Positions 49,830 to 59,649 are shown, counted from the first letter of the stretch. The stretch is 64,000 nucleotides of DNA from CAKZLS01 sp963701445 (GCA_963701445.1 CAVPAM010000013.1:1-64000); one strand, 5' to 3'. Program-made: numbers and translations. Notes: a model not told the origin generated them from the letters alone.

Positions 49830-52610
49830 ATGCCGCTGAAATTCCGCATCGCGGCGACGATCTTCCTGCTGCTCACCGCGCTGGTGACGCTGCTGCTGTG
49901 GGTGACCCTGTCGCTGTCGATGAAGACCGTCCGCGACCAGTTTACCGCAAGCGAGGGGGTGTCGCTGCAACTGATCGGCGATCTGAGCCGATCGGCGCTG
50001 GTTACCGAGGATTACGCCAACCTGCAGGGTTTCATCAACGGCACCCTGCGGCATCCCCAAATCGCAACCGTCATGCTGGCCGACACGCGCGGCCGGATCG
50101 TCGTGGCGACCAAGCCGGAGTTCATCGGCCTCCCCCTTCCCCGGCCAAGCAACAGCGGACACCGGTATTGGCGGATGCAGGAGGTGCGAGGCCATTCGAA
50201 CGTGCTCGGGACGCTCGCCATCGAGTTCTCCGACACGGCCCTTATGGCGGCCTACGAAAAAATCCGCAACGTGGCGCTTGGCGTGGCTATCTGCGGCACG
50301 ATCTTCATCGCCGCCGTCGGCGTGATGATCGGCGACGTTCTGACCCGGCGGCTGCAGTCCCTGGCCGACGCGGCGGACGGCATCGCGGCCGGACAGCCCG
50401 CGTTTCCGCCTCACCTCTCGGGCCATGACGAAGTGGGCCGCCTGGCGCGCGCCCTGGCCAGCATGGTCAACCGCCTGCAGCGCAACATGACCGAACTCGA
50501 ACGCGCCCGGGACCGGTTGATCCTCCCCACCGAGGCGATGACGCAAGGGTTTGCGCTCTGGGACTGGAACGACCGGCTGGTGCTGTGCAACAGCCGTTTT
50601 CGCGAGCTCTTCCGCGAAGTCGGCGATCAGCTCGTCGAGGGCCTTACTTTCAAGGAATTCTCGCGGCTGTTTCAGCCGTACCTGGCGGTCGGCGGTACCG
50701 CCCACGTGCCGTCTCCCGACTGGTGGCGGACGCATCTCCGGCTTCGCGGAGCGCCGCAAAGCACGTACGAAATGGGGATCGCCGGCGACCGGTGGATCGA
50801 AGTGCGCGAGTCGCGCACCGGCGACGGGGGCGTCGTGGTCATCTACACGGACATCACCCAGCAGAAAACCCAGCAGCGCGAACTGCGGGCCAGCGAACAG
50901 CGGTTGCGCGAGATCATGGCCTCGGTCTTCTACGGCATCATCACCATCGACGACAGGGGATCCATCGAGTCGGTCAACGACGCGGCGGAGCGGATGTTCG
51001 GCTGGACCGCGAGCCAGATCGTCGGGTCGCCCGCCGGGACGCTGCTCGTCGCCGCGACGCCGGGGGACCGAAGCGCGGATCCGGTGACGGTCGAAGCCCT
51101 GTCGGTCATGCCCAATCACGAAGTGCTGGAGATGACCGGGGTTCGCAAGGATGGCGGCACGTTTCCCATCGAAATTTCGCTGGCGAACATCGAACTCAAA
51201 GGACGGAGGACCTTTATCTGCACGGCCCGCGATATCACCGAGCGCAAGGCGGCCGAGCAACAGGTCCTGTATCACGCGACCCACGATCACCTGACCTCCC
51301 TGCCCAATCGCAGCGTGTTCAACGACAGGCTGTCGGAGGTCTTGGCCGAGGCCAAGCGCGCGGACGAGACGCTGGCCGTGGTATTCCTGGATCTGGACCG
51401 CTTCAAGGTGATCAACGACAGTCTCGGGCACCCGGTGGGCGACGCCCTGCTGGTCGCGGTGGCGAAGCGTCTTCGCCAACGGCTGCGCGCCGCCGACGTG
51501 GTGGCGCGGCTCGGCGGCGACGAGTTCGTCTTTCTGCTGCCCAGGATCGGCGACAGCCAGAACGCCGTCGGCGTGGTCCAGAAGATCGTCGACGCCATGC
51601 AGGATCCTTTCCACGTTCTCGGACACGAGCTGCATGTCAGCGCCAGCCTGGGCATCAGCCTGTATCCGAGCCACGGAGACAGCGCGGAGCTTCTGCTGAA
51701 ACACGCGGACATCGCGCTCTACCAGGCAAAGGCCCGCGGCAAGAACCAGGCCCGCGTCTATGCCGCCGGCATGGCCATTCAGAGCCATCCGCACATCAGC
51801 ATCGAGAGCGACCTGCGCCATGCCCTGGACCGCCAGCAGTTCCACTTGCTGTACCAGCCGCAGGTGGATCTGCGCTCCCGCCGCATGGTCGGGGTCGAGG
51901 CGCTGTTGCGCTGGAACCATCCCGAACTGGGCGTGATCCCGCCCGGACAGTTCATCGAGCTGGCCGAGGAGACGGGTCTCATCTGTCCCATCGGCCTGTG
52001 GGTTCTGGCGACCGCCTGCAACGATGCCCGCGCCTGGACGGCGATCGAGCGAGATCGCGGCCGCGCCTCCCACGAGACGGAGGCCCCGGGCGAAGAGGGC
52101 GCGCGCGCGCCCTTCCGGGTGGCGGTCAACATATCGGCCCGGCAGTTCCAGGATCCGAAACTGGGCGCGAAGGTCGCCGACACGCTGGCCGCCACCGGCA
52201 CCGACGCCCGCTCCCTCGAGTTCGAGCTCACCGAGAGTGTCCTCATGCGCGAGGCCGACACCACGGTCCCCCTCATCGACGCCCTCGCCGACCTCGGCAT
52301 CGGCCTCGCCCTCGACGATTTCGGCACCGGCTACTCGTCCCTCAGCTACCTCAAACGCTACCCCATCAAGCGCATCAAGATCGACCGCTCCTTCGTCGGC
52401 GAGATGGAAACCAATCACAACGACTCGGCGCTGGTGCGCGCGACGGTGGCCACCGCCCATTGCCTGGACATCGGGGTGACCGCGGAAGGGGTGGAGACCG
52501 CCGGCCAGATCGACCTGCTTCGTCAGTACGGATGCCCCGAGGCGCAAGGCTTCTACCTCGGCCACCCCGTCTCCGCCGAGGAGATCACCAACCTGCTCCG
52601 GCCCATCTGA
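49830..52610 (+). CDS. Membrane GGDEF-EAL protein with HAMP and PAS domains
   Basis: A 926-residue c-di-GMP enzyme. The order is: TM1 (about 8-30), a periplasmic sensor of about 115 residues, TM2 (about 149-171), HAMP, two PAS domains (about 233-350 and 355-480), GGDEF (about 485-650) and EAL (about 660-926). The GGDEF motif is intact (ARLGGDEFVF) and preceded by an I-site (RAAD five residues upstream), so the cyclase part can bind product. The EAL motifs are all there: VEALLRWNH, NISARQF, ELTESVLM, DDFGTGYSSLSYLKR, KIDRSF and EGVET. It can probably both make and hydrolyse c-di-GMP. It is coupled to the PhnD-like gene just upstream. Confidence 0.93.
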   Translation: MPLKFRIAATIFLLLTALVTLLLWVTLSLSMKTVRDQFTASEGVSLQLIGDLSRSALVTEDYANLQGFINGTLRHPQIATVMLADTRGRIVVATKPEFIGLPLPRPSNSGHRYWRMQEVRGHSNVLGTLAIEFSDTALMAAYEKIRNVALGVAICGTIFIAAVGVMIGDVLTRRLQSLADAADGIAAGQPAFPPHLSGHDEVGRLARALASMVNRLQRNMTELERARDRLILPTEAMTQGFALWDWNDRLVLCNSRFRELFREVGDQLVEGLTFKEFSRLFQPYLAVGGTAHVPSPDWWRTHLRLRGAPQSTYEMGIAGDRWIEVRESRTGDGGVVVIYTDITQQKTQQRELRASEQRLREIMASVFYGIITIDDRGSIESVNDAAERMFGWTASQIVGSPAGTLLVAATPGDRSADPVTVEALSVMPNHEVLEMTGVRKDGGTFPIEISLANIELKGRRTFICTARDITERKAAEQQVLYHATHDHLTSLPNRSVFNDRLSEVLAEAKRADETLAVVFLDLDRFKVINDSLGHPVGDALLVAVAKRLRQRLRAADVVARLGGDEFVFLLPRIGDSQNAVGVVQKIVDAMQDPFHVLGHELHVSASLGISLYPSHGDSAELLLKHADIALYQAKARGKNQARVYAAGMAIQSHPHISIESDLRHALDRQQFHLLYQPQVDLRSRRMVGVEALLRWNHPELGVIPPGQFIELAEETGLICPIGLWVLATACNDARAWTAIERDRGRASHETEAPGEEGARAPFRVAVNISARQFQDPKLGAKVADTLAATGTDARSLEFELTESVLMREADTTVPLIDALADLGIGLALDDFGTGYSSLSYLKRYPIKRIKIDRSFVGEMETNHNDSALVRATVATAHCLDIGVTAEGVETAGQIDLLRQYGCPEAQGFYLGHPVSAEEITNLLRPI

Positions 52611-52611
52611 C

Positions 52612-52877
52612 CTAGTGGTCCGTTTCTACATATGGTACCCATACGATCACGTTTCCCACTGCCTCGGCAGGAGGTCGCGCGCGGGCGATGGGGGCCCATC
52701 GTCAAGCACGTCCGACGCCCCGAGGGAGTGGGAAACGCGACCCGAAGGGCGGCCTTCCGAGCCCCCGGTGTCGTTGCGCGGCGCTTGTGATGCGACACAT
52801 CACGCCGCGCCGCGCGCCTAACCAGGAACCTCGGAAGGCCGTCGTATGGGTACCACATGTTAGAAACGGACCACTAG
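52612..52877. mobile_element. 266-base palindromic element (MITE-like) with nested stems
   Basis: Outer inverted repeats of about 35 bases face each other: CTAGTGGTCCGTTTCTA at 52612-52628 and TAGAAACGGACCACTAG at 52861-52877, continuing inward through GGTACCCATACGA / TCGTATGGGTACC. Inside are two stem arms. Arm A is CGTTTCCCACT/AGTGGGAAACG (52650-52660, 52727-52737) with CCTCGG/CCGAGG within and a GATGGG/CCCATC tip. Arm B is GGCCTTCCGAG/CTCGGAAGGCC (52751-52761, 52830-52840) with GTGTCG/CGACAC inside. The whole fits a three-way junction. It has no gene. It looks like a short nonautonomous transposon or a structured RNA or DNA repeat. Confidence 0.8.
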
Positions 52878-53003
52878 TATCCAGCCTCCCAGGCGCCGGC
52901 CGTTGGCATCGATCGTCTTGATCGCGACCGGTGAAAATGCCATCTGGAGTGCAACACGGCCGAAAGGTCGGGGATCATTTTGCAAGGGGACGAGGAGGCT
53001 CTT

Positions 53004-53939
53004 ATGAAAGTAGGGATTGTCGGCGCTGGCTATGTCGGCGCAACGGCCGCTTATGCCATGGTGATGCGGGGCGTAGGCAGCGAGATCGTCATCGTCGATA
53101 TCGACGCGAAGACGGCGAGGGCGCAGGCCGAGGATATCGCCCACGCGACGCCGTTCGCCCATCCCATCGTCGTGCGCGCCGGCGGCTACGACGACCTCTC
53201 GGACGCGGCGGTCGTGGTGATCTCGGCCGGCGTCGGCCAGAAACCCGGCGAAACGCGCCTCCAGTTGCTCGGGCGCAACGCCGCCGTCTTTGCCGACATC
53301 GTCCCGCGCGTGCTGGCGGCGGCGCCGGACGCGATTCTGGTGATCGCCACCAACCCGGTGGACATCATGACCCAGGTCGCGACTCGCATTTCCAAGCTCC
53401 CGCCGACGCGGGTCATCGGGTCGGGGACCATCCTCGATACCGCCCGATACCGTGCCCTTCTCGGCGCCCATCTCGGCATAGCGCCGCACTCGGTGCATGC
53501 CTATGTCCTCGGCGAGCACGGGGACAGCGAGGTGCTGGTGTGGTCGTCGGCCATGGCCGGCAACATCCCGATCCTGTCCTTCGCGGCGCAGATCGGCTCG
53601 GCCATCACCGGCGCCGTCCGCGACGACATTGACACGCGCGTCCGCCGCGCCGCCTACACCATCATCGAGGGCAAGGGCGCCACGTATTACGGCATCGGCG
53701 CCGGCATCGCGGTCATGACCGAAAGCATCCTCTCCAACGAACAGGCCGTCATGACCGTCGCCATCGTGACGCCGGAGGTGGAGGGGGTGAAGGACGTGGC
53801 CCTCTCGATCCCGCGCGTCGTCGGCCGGGCGGGCGTGACCGCCGACCTGTTCCCCGACCTGGACAGCGACGAAGCGGCCGCGCTCCGGCGCAGCGCCGAG
53901 ATCATCAAGGAAGCGGTGGAAAGCGTCGAGATCGGGTGA
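53004..53939 (+). CDS. ldh: L-lactate dehydrogenase (LDH/MDH family)
   Basis: NAD-dependent dehydrogenase interconverting pyruvate and lactate. The 311-residue protein starts MKVGIVGAGYVGATAAYAM with the NAD fold. The substrate-specificity loop reads VGQKPGETRLQLLGRN, with Gln at the position that marks lactate dehydrogenase rather than Arg of malate dehydrogenase. Catalytic His is in GEHGDSEVLVWS, with TNPVDIMTQV and GSGTILDTARYR also conserved. A GAGGAGG Shine-Dalgarno precedes the ATG. It lies right after the palindromic element. Confidence 0.88.
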   Translation: MKVGIVGAGYVGATAAYAMVMRGVGSEIVIVDIDAKTARAQAEDIAHATPFAHPIVVRAGGYDDLSDAAVVVISAGVGQKPGETRLQLLGRNAAVFADIVPRVLAAAPDAILVIATNPVDIMTQVATRISKLPPTRVIGSGTILDTARYRALLGAHLGIAPHSVHAYVLGEHGDSEVLVWSSAMAGNIPILSFAAQIGSAITGAVRDDIDTRVRRAAYTIIEGKGATYYGIGAGIAVMTESILSNEQAVMTVAIVTPEVEGVKDVALSIPRVVGRAGVTADLFPDLDSDEAAALRRSAEIIKEAVESVEIG

Positions 53940-54041
53940 GCCGTCCCGCCACGAAACCGATCGCGCCGGCGGTCTCGACGGACAGGTGATCCAGGAGCCG
54001 GATCGGCCATGCTTGCGCGAGACCACCAGGAAGGATCCCGC

Positions 54042-54647
54042 ATGAGCACCCTTTTCCACGCCGTCAAGACCAACGTGATCTACGGGCTGATCGCCATCAT
54101 CCCGGTCGCCATCGTCATCCTGCTGCTCGCCAAGGTGGTCGAAGTGCTCAAGGGCATCGGCGAACCCATCGCCGAACGGCTGGACATGGCCCCCATTGTC
54201 GCCGCCCTGGTGGCGGTGGTGGCGGCGGTCGCCGTGATCCTGGTTGCGTGCTTCGTGATCGGCGCGGCGGTGCGCACCCGCGTCGGCGCGTGGTCGTTCG
54301 AGAAGGTGGAGAAGGCAATTCTCTCCCGCGTCCCCGGCTACGACCTCATCCAGAACGTCCTGAGCGGATTCGCCGAGAAGCGAGCAGCTTATCCGGCGGC
54401 GCTGGTCACCCTGTTCGGGCCGGGGACCGGCGTGTTCGGCTTGGTCATGGAGGACAACGGCGACGGCACCGTCACCGTGTTCATTCCGTCGGCTCCGACG
54501 CTGACCGTCGGCGCCGTCCACGTGGTCGACCGCGATCGGGTGCGCGTTCTCGACTGCGGCCTGATGTCGGTCACCGACTGCGTCTCCCAATGGGGTGTCG
54601 GTTCGGCCAAGGTTCTGGGCGCGGCGCGCGGCGGGACCGCGACATGA
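54042..54647 (+). CDS. DUF502 family membrane protein
   Basis: A 201-residue inner-membrane protein. Two hydrophobic helices (YGLIAIIPVAIVILLLAKV and IVAALVAVVAAVAVILVACF) are followed by a cytoplasmic or periplasmic domain with SRVPGYDLIQNVLSGFAEK, TLFGPGTGVFGLVMED and TVFIPSAPTLTVGAVHVVD, characteristic of DUF502. The ATG at 54042 follows AAGGA. Family function is unknown. It is translationally coupled (ATGA) to the next gene. Confidence 0.82.
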   Translation: MSTLFHAVKTNVIYGLIAIIPVAIVILLLAKVVEVLKGIGEPIAERLDMAPIVAALVAVVAAVAVILVACFVIGAAVRTRVGAWSFEKVEKAILSRVPGYDLIQNVLSGFAEKRAAYPAALVTLFGPGTGVFGLVMEDNGDGTVTVFIPSAPTLTVGAVHVVDRDRVRVLDCGLMSVTDCVSQWGVGSAKVLGAARGGTAT

Positions 54648-55147
54648 ACGCCGTCGAGATCATCGACCGGCTGGGACTGAGGCCGCATCCGGAGGGCGGT
54701 CACTATCGGGAGGTGTACCGGCACGTCCCCGCCGGCGGTGGCCGGGGCGACCTCACGGTCATCTATTTCCTGCTCGCGGCGGGAGAACGCTCGGCCTGGC
54801 ACCGCATCGACGCCACCGAGGTCTGGCACTATCACGCGGGAGATCCGCTCCGCCTGGATGTATGGGAGGAGGGTGGAGAAATCCTGTCCGCGACCCTCGG
54901 AACCGACTTGGCTGCCGGCGAAACCCCCCAGGTCATCGTGCCGCCGCACGCTTGGCAAACGGCGCGAAGCTTGGGAGCCTGGACGCTGGTCGGATGCACC
55001 GTCGCTCCCGCGTTCCTGTTCGATGGCTTCGAAATCGCGCCGGACGGGCTGGTCGCCGGAAACGGGAGCGTCGTAGGGATTTCCGCGGTCAGGGAGCGCG
55101 GCGACGCGGATGGCGCCGCGCTCCCGAATTCACAGCGGCCGGGTTAG
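54644..55147 (+). CDS. DUF985 / cupin_5 family protein
   Basis: A 167-residue small cupin: LGLRPHPEGGHYREVYRH, LTVIYFLLAAGERSAWHRID, EVWHYHAGDPLRLDVWEEGG and TLVGCTVAPAFLFDGFEIAP. The His residues in the HYHAG motif fit metal or ligand binding. Its ATG overlaps the DUF502 stop, so both are coupled. Function unknown; related proteins have been reported in sugar or epimerase contexts but this is unsure. It converges with a 42-residue gene with a 4-base overlap. Confidence 0.85.
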   Translation: MNAVEIIDRLGLRPHPEGGHYREVYRHVPAGGGRGDLTVIYFLLAAGERSAWHRIDATEVWHYHAGDPLRLDVWEEGGEILSATLGTDLAAGETPQVIVPPHAWQTARSLGAWTLVGCTVAPAFLFDGFEIAPDGLVAGNGSVVGISAVRERGDADGAALPNSQRPG

Positions 55148-55272
55148 ACAAAACTCATGAAGACGCTGGACATGGCCGCCACGCCAAGCATCATGGATGC
55201 AGCCAGAACGTATCGCATCACACCGAGGGTCTCGCCGCCGCGCACCTGAGTTTCGCTGTAGGTCTGTTTCAT
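55144..55272 (-). CDS. Tiny membrane protein, 42 residues
   Basis: Begins MKQTYSETQVRGGETLG and contains one hydrophobic helix (MRYVLAASMMLGVAAMSSVF), ending MSFV. The ATG at 55272 follows AGGAG with about 8 bases spacing. Its stop overlaps the stop of the DUF985 gene on the other strand by 4 bases. Composition and the ribosome site argue for a real gene, but no family is recognised. It could be a small membrane subunit or regulator. Confidence 0.55.
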   Translation of the reverse strand: MKQTYSETQVRGGETLGVMRYVLAASMMLGVAAMSSVFMSFV

Positions 55273-55392
55273 GACGAATGCTCCTGTCGGGACGTTGATC
55301 GTTGGTTTTTCCACGGAGGAATACGGCGCGCCGCCGGGTTCGGTTCACCGCGACGCTCTTGAAGCGAAAGGAGCCAAGCGGTAGGGGCCGTC

Positions 55393-58300
55393 ATGAAAGA
55401 ACAAGAACCGGGCGCCACTGGTCCGGCACCGCCGCCGAAGACCCCCGGCGCGCTTCGTAAGGCGCTGCGATGGACCGTCCTCTCCGTCGGCGGCGCGCTG
55501 GGCGCGGCGATCCTGATCGTCGCGGCGTTCGTGATCTTCCGCATCCCCATCGATCTTTCCGGACTGCGCGGCACGGCGGAACGCCTGGCGTCGGAGGCCA
55601 CGGGCCGCGTGGTCGGCATCGATGGCGCCATCACGCTGCGGCCGGCCCCGTGGCCGACGGTCCGGATCGAAGGCGTGCGGATGGGCAACCCCAGGGGCTG
55701 GCCGGAGGGGGATTTCGCATCCCTGGACAGCGCCCGGGCCCAGGTGGGGATCCTGCGCTTGCTGAAGGGCGAGATCCGGGTTGGCGAGATCGGCATCGAC
55801 GGTCTCCGGGTGCGGATGGACGTCAACGCCGAGGGCGAGGCCAACTGGCTTTTCGAGGCACCCGGCGAAGCGCCGGCCCCGGAGCCCGAGCTCCGGGAAG
55901 AGGCGGGCGACACCGCTCCCGCGCTTCGATTCGTCGAGTTCGAGCGGCTCGAGCTGCGGGACATGTCCGTGACCTATCGGGACGCCCGCACCGGCGAAGT
56001 GTTCGAAGCCACCTTCGACGAGGTGAGCGGTGGCGCCGGACACCTGGAGCCCATGGAGCTCTTCATCAATGGGACCGCCCGGGCCGCGCCGTTTAGCGTG
56101 AAATTGACGGGTGGCAGCCTCGACGCGTTCATCTACGGCGAGGAGCCTTGGCCCATCGAACTGGTGACCGAGATTGCGGGCACCAATCTGACCGTGGCGG
56201 GCGAGGTCCGGGATCCCATGCGCCGCGCGGAGATCGACCTCGATTTCGATTTTCAGGGTCCGGCGGTGAAGAACCTGGAAAACCTGCTCGGAACCGCGCT
56301 GCCGCCGATCCGCTCGTTCGCGCTCCAAGGACACATGAACGGCGCGGCTGGACTGTTCCGGATCGACGGTCTGAAGGGATCGGCCGGCGATACGGAGTTC
56401 ACGGGCGGCCTCGTCGCCGATGCCACCGGGGAGCGCCCGCGTCTCACGGGTTCCCTGGATATCCGGAGCATCGATGCCGGTCCGCTGTCGGCGGCGCTCG
56501 ATACCCTGGAAGACGAGCAGCCCGCCGCCGCCGAACCCGCTCGCGAACCCGCGAAGCCGCAAGGCCCGGCGGCCCCCCGAGACCCCCTGGATCTCGACGA
56601 GCCTGTTCTGATCTTGGATCCCTTGCGGACCTTCGACGCGGAGTTCAACGTGACGATCCACGAGGTGGCGAACAGCCCCATCGGCCTCCGGGACGCCTCC
56701 CTCAAAACGGTCGTCGCGGACGGCGGGCTGACGGCGCTGATGGCGGTCACCGTCGCGGACGTGCCGTTCGCGGGGGAAATCCGTGTCGCGCCGGACACCG
56801 GCGGGACGCCGGCGGTCGATGTGTCCCTGTCGGCGGCGCGGGCGGATATCGGCGAACTGGCCCGGCTGCTGCTGAACGCCGAGGGCGTGGAAGGCGGGTT
56901 CGAGACCGCCGAGGTGTCGTTTTCGGCCCGGGGCGAAACCATCCGTTTGCTTGCCGAGTCCGCCGAATTGCGGTCTTCGATCGCCGCCGCGTCGCTGTCC
57001 TACGGCAATGTCGCCGGGGGGCGGCCGGTGAAATTCACCCTGGATGCCGCCGACATGGTCATGCCCGCCCTCGACCGCTCGCGGATTGCCGCTCGGGGAA
57101 CGTTGCTTGGCGAGCCCTTTTCCCTTCAAGCCTCGGGTGGGAATTTTCTCGACAGCTACGTCGATCGAAAATGGCCCCTGGAGTTATCGGCGACCGGCGG
57201 CGGAGCCCGGCTTCGGGTGGATGGCACGGTCGTGGGGGACCGGCATGGCGTCGGCACCAGCTTGAATTTCGACCTATCCGGCCGGCGGATCGGCGGGCTC
57301 GCCGCGTGGACCGGCGTCTCGCCGAGGGCGCGCGAACGCTACAGGCTCAGGGGCGGCTTCGCGATCACCGGCGTGGAGAAGCGCCTGAGCATCCGCGAGG
57401 CGCGGATCGGCGACACCGCCTTGAGCGGCGACGTGGGCGTGCGGCGCGAGGGCGAGGACGTCGTCTCCTTCGTCGACGTGAGGGCCACCGTCATCGATGC
57501 GCGGCAACTGGCCGGCCTTGCTCCGGCGTCCGACGAGCGGACCGGCAGCACCGCGAAGGCTCAGCCGAGCGAGCCGCCGGAACAGCCGGCCCCGCCGGCC
57601 CGCCGCCAGCAGCTGGCCATCGATGTGCCGATCATGCCCTACGGCATCGAGATCTTCGATACCGACATCGACGTGGCCATCGACCGGATCAAGCTGGACC
57701 CGGCCGACGTGACCGGCGTGGCGTTTTCCACCAAGGTCCGCGACGGCCACGTGGAGAGGGCGCCCTTCCGCGCGACGGTCGCCGGCGCCACGCTGGCCGG
57801 CACCATGGCCGCCGATCTTCGCGGCGCCGATCCCGCCGTCGACCTCGTCCTGCGCTCGGAAGACGTGAACGTGGGAACCCTGTTGGAATACCTGGGCGTC
57901 GCCGAGGGATTGGACCTGACCGCCGGCCGCTTCGATCTCCGGCTTGCCATGCGCGGAGCCAGCACCCGCGAGATCCTGGAGCGCTCGGAGTTCTCCGCCG
58001 GAATTCGCAATGGCCGATGGACGATAAAAGATCCCAACATGGAGGGCGTCGTCGATATCGCTGTTTCCGAGGCAACCATCGGCGCCAGGCGCGGAAAGCC
58101 GGTCACCCTGTCCCTCGACGGCCGTCTCGATGCGGCGCGGCTCAAGATCACCCTGACCACCGATTCGCTCGCCAGCTTCGCGAACCGCAAGGACAAGCTT
58201 CGCATGGACCTCGGCGTCGCCATGCCCGGAACGGACCTCAGGCTGACCGGTACCGCGCCATTGCCCGTTCAAGCCGACGACCTGCACTTCACGCTGGATT

Positions 58301-59505
58301 TGAGCGGCGAGAAATTGAGCGGCGTCAACGACCTCCTCAATGTCTCGCTGCCGCCGATCGGGCCGTACCGGTTGACCGGCGATTTCGGCAGCCGCGCCTC
58401 CGGCTACTATGTGGACAAGCTGCGGCTCAAGGTGGCCGGCAGCACCCTCAACGGCACGCTCGATTTCTCGACCGCCTCGCATCCGCCGCGCCTGACCGTG
58501 GACCTGGACGCGGAACGCATACAGCTCGACGACTTCGATACCGGCGCCTGGTCGCCCCTCGACGAGTCCGAAACCCCGGCTCCGGTGGACAGGACCGCGC
58601 GCAAGGCGGCGGCGGCGCAAAGAACCGTCAAGAAGGCGCGGGCGGTGCTGTCGCCGGAGGTCATGCGCGCCATCGACGCCAGGCTGACCCTCGACGTGCG
58701 GGAAGTGCTCTCGGGACAGGACCCCCTCGGGCGCGGATCCCTGGTCGCGACCCTGGAGGACGGCCGGGCCCAGGTGGACCCGTTGATCCTCGACATTCCC
58801 GGCGGTTCCGTCAACGTGGGCTTCGCCCTCGAGCCCACCGCCACCGACGTGGGCCTGGAAGCGCGCGCCAGCATCGACCGCCTGGATTACGGCATCCTCG
58901 CCCGCCGCATCGATCCGGCGTCGGTGGTCGGCGGGATCATCAGCGCCGACGTGGATCTCACGACCCGGGGACGGGATCTCGACAACGTCATGGATGCCTC
59001 CAACGGCCACATCGACTTCGCGATCTGGCCCAAGAACCTGGACGCCCGCCTGTTCGACCTGTGGGCGGTCAACCTCTTCGTGGCCATGATGCCGTCGCTC
59101 GACTCCGAAACCAGATCCAAGGTCAACTGCCTCGTTGCCCGGTTCAACCTTCGCGACGGGATCATGCGCCCGTCCGCCCTGCTCATCGACAGCACCAACA
59201 TTCAGGCATCGGGCGACGGCGTCATCGATTTCAGGAGCGATACCATCGACTTCAGGGCCGTGCCCGAGCCGAAACGGCCGCAGATGTTCAGCGCCCGGAC
59301 CCCGGTCCGGGTGAGGGGGCGCATTCCGGATATCAAGGTCGCGCTGGGAACGGGCGCGATCATCGGGACCATCATCCGCATGGTGACGAGCCCCGTCGTC
59401 GTGCCGTTCCAGTGGATCTTCACCGAGAGCGAACCCGCCGACGGCCAGGCCGCCTGCCAACGGGCATGGGGCCGCCCGCCGCCCGGCCCGACGCCGGCCG
59501 GGTAA
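55393..59505 (+). CDS. AsmA-family protein
   Basis: A 1370-residue inner-membrane-anchored periplasmic protein. One N-terminal membrane segment (about 30-52, LSVGGALGAAILIVAAFVIF) is followed by the AsmA start (LSGLRGTAERLASEATGRVV, ITLRPAPWPTVRIEGVRMGN) and long beta-rich repeats with alternating AsmA strands. The C-terminal AsmA_2-like domain contains LIDSTNIQASGDGVIDFRSD and VRGRIPDIKVALGTGAI. AsmA-like proteins are thought to form long lipid-transport bridges across the periplasm. Unbroken for 4.1 kb, unlike many neighbours. The start at 55393 has GGCCGTC upstream, a weak site. Confidence 0.88.
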   Translation: MKEQEPGATGPAPPPKTPGALRKALRWTVLSVGGALGAAILIVAAFVIFRIPIDLSGLRGTAERLASEATGRVVGIDGAITLRPAPWPTVRIEGVRMGNPRGWPEGDFASLDSARAQVGILRLLKGEIRVGEIGIDGLRVRMDVNAEGEANWLFEAPGEAPAPEPELREEAGDTAPALRFVEFERLELRDMSVTYRDARTGEVFEATFDEVSGGAGHLEPMELFINGTARAAPFSVKLTGGSLDAFIYGEEPWPIELVTEIAGTNLTVAGEVRDPMRRAEIDLDFDFQGPAVKNLENLLGTALPPIRSFALQGHMNGAAGLFRIDGLKGSAGDTEFTGGLVADATGERPRLTGSLDIRSIDAGPLSAALDTLEDEQPAAAEPAREPAKPQGPAAPRDPLDLDEPVLILDPLRTFDAEFNVTIHEVANSPIGLRDASLKTVVADGGLTALMAVTVADVPFAGEIRVAPDTGGTPAVDVSLSAARADIGELARLLLNAEGVEGGFETAEVSFSARGETIRLLAESAELRSSIAAASLSYGNVAGGRPVKFTLDAADMVMPALDRSRIAARGTLLGEPFSLQASGGNFLDSYVDRKWPLELSATGGGARLRVDGTVVGDRHGVGTSLNFDLSGRRIGGLAAWTGVSPRARERYRLRGGFAITGVEKRLSIREARIGDTALSGDVGVRREGEDVVSFVDVRATVIDARQLAGLAPASDERTGSTAKAQPSEPPEQPAPPARRQQLAIDVPIMPYGIEIFDTDIDVAIDRIKLDPADVTGVAFSTKVRDGHVERAPFRATVAGATLAGTMAADLRGADPAVDLVLRSEDVNVGTLLEYLGVAEGLDLTAGRFDLRLAMRGASTREILERSEFSAGIRNGRWTIKDPNMEGVVDIAVSEATIGARRGKPVTLSLDGRLDAARLKITLTTDSLASFANRKDKLRMDLGVAMPGTDLRLTGTAPLPVQADDLHFTLDLSGEKLSGVNDLLNVSLPPIGPYRLTGDFGSRASGYYVDKLRLKVAGSTLNGTLDFSTASHPPRLTVDLDAERIQLDDFDTGAWSPLDESETPAPVDRTARKAAAAQRTVKKARAVLSPEVMRAIDARLTLDVREVLSGQDPLGRGSLVATLEDGRAQVDPLILDIPGGSVNVGFALEPTATDVGLEARASIDRLDYGILARRIDPASVVGGIISADVDLTTRGRDLDNVMDASNGHIDFAIWPKNLDARLFDLWAVNLFVAMMPSLDSETRSKVNCLVARFNLRDGIMRPSALLIDSTNIQASGDGVIDFRSDTIDFRAVPEPKRPQMFSARTPVRVRGRIPDIKVALGTGAIIGTIIRMVTSPVVVPFQWIFTESEPADGQAACQRAWGRPPPGPTPAG

Positions 59506-59649
59506 AGGCCCTCGACGGTCCCAACGCGTCCAACGGGGGTTCGATCGCGGATTTCCCTTGACCCTGTCATAATTGTGGTTAACCCCTTGTTGTTGAGCGT
59601 AAGCTGTCTTCACAAGCATCAAATCGCGTGAACAGGGGGAAGAACCAAG

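Noticed and set aside
49524..52565. A 1013-codon minus-strand frame opposite the GGDEF-EAL gene
   Set aside because: Antisense shadow; the plus-strand frame has every GGDEF and EAL motif in order.
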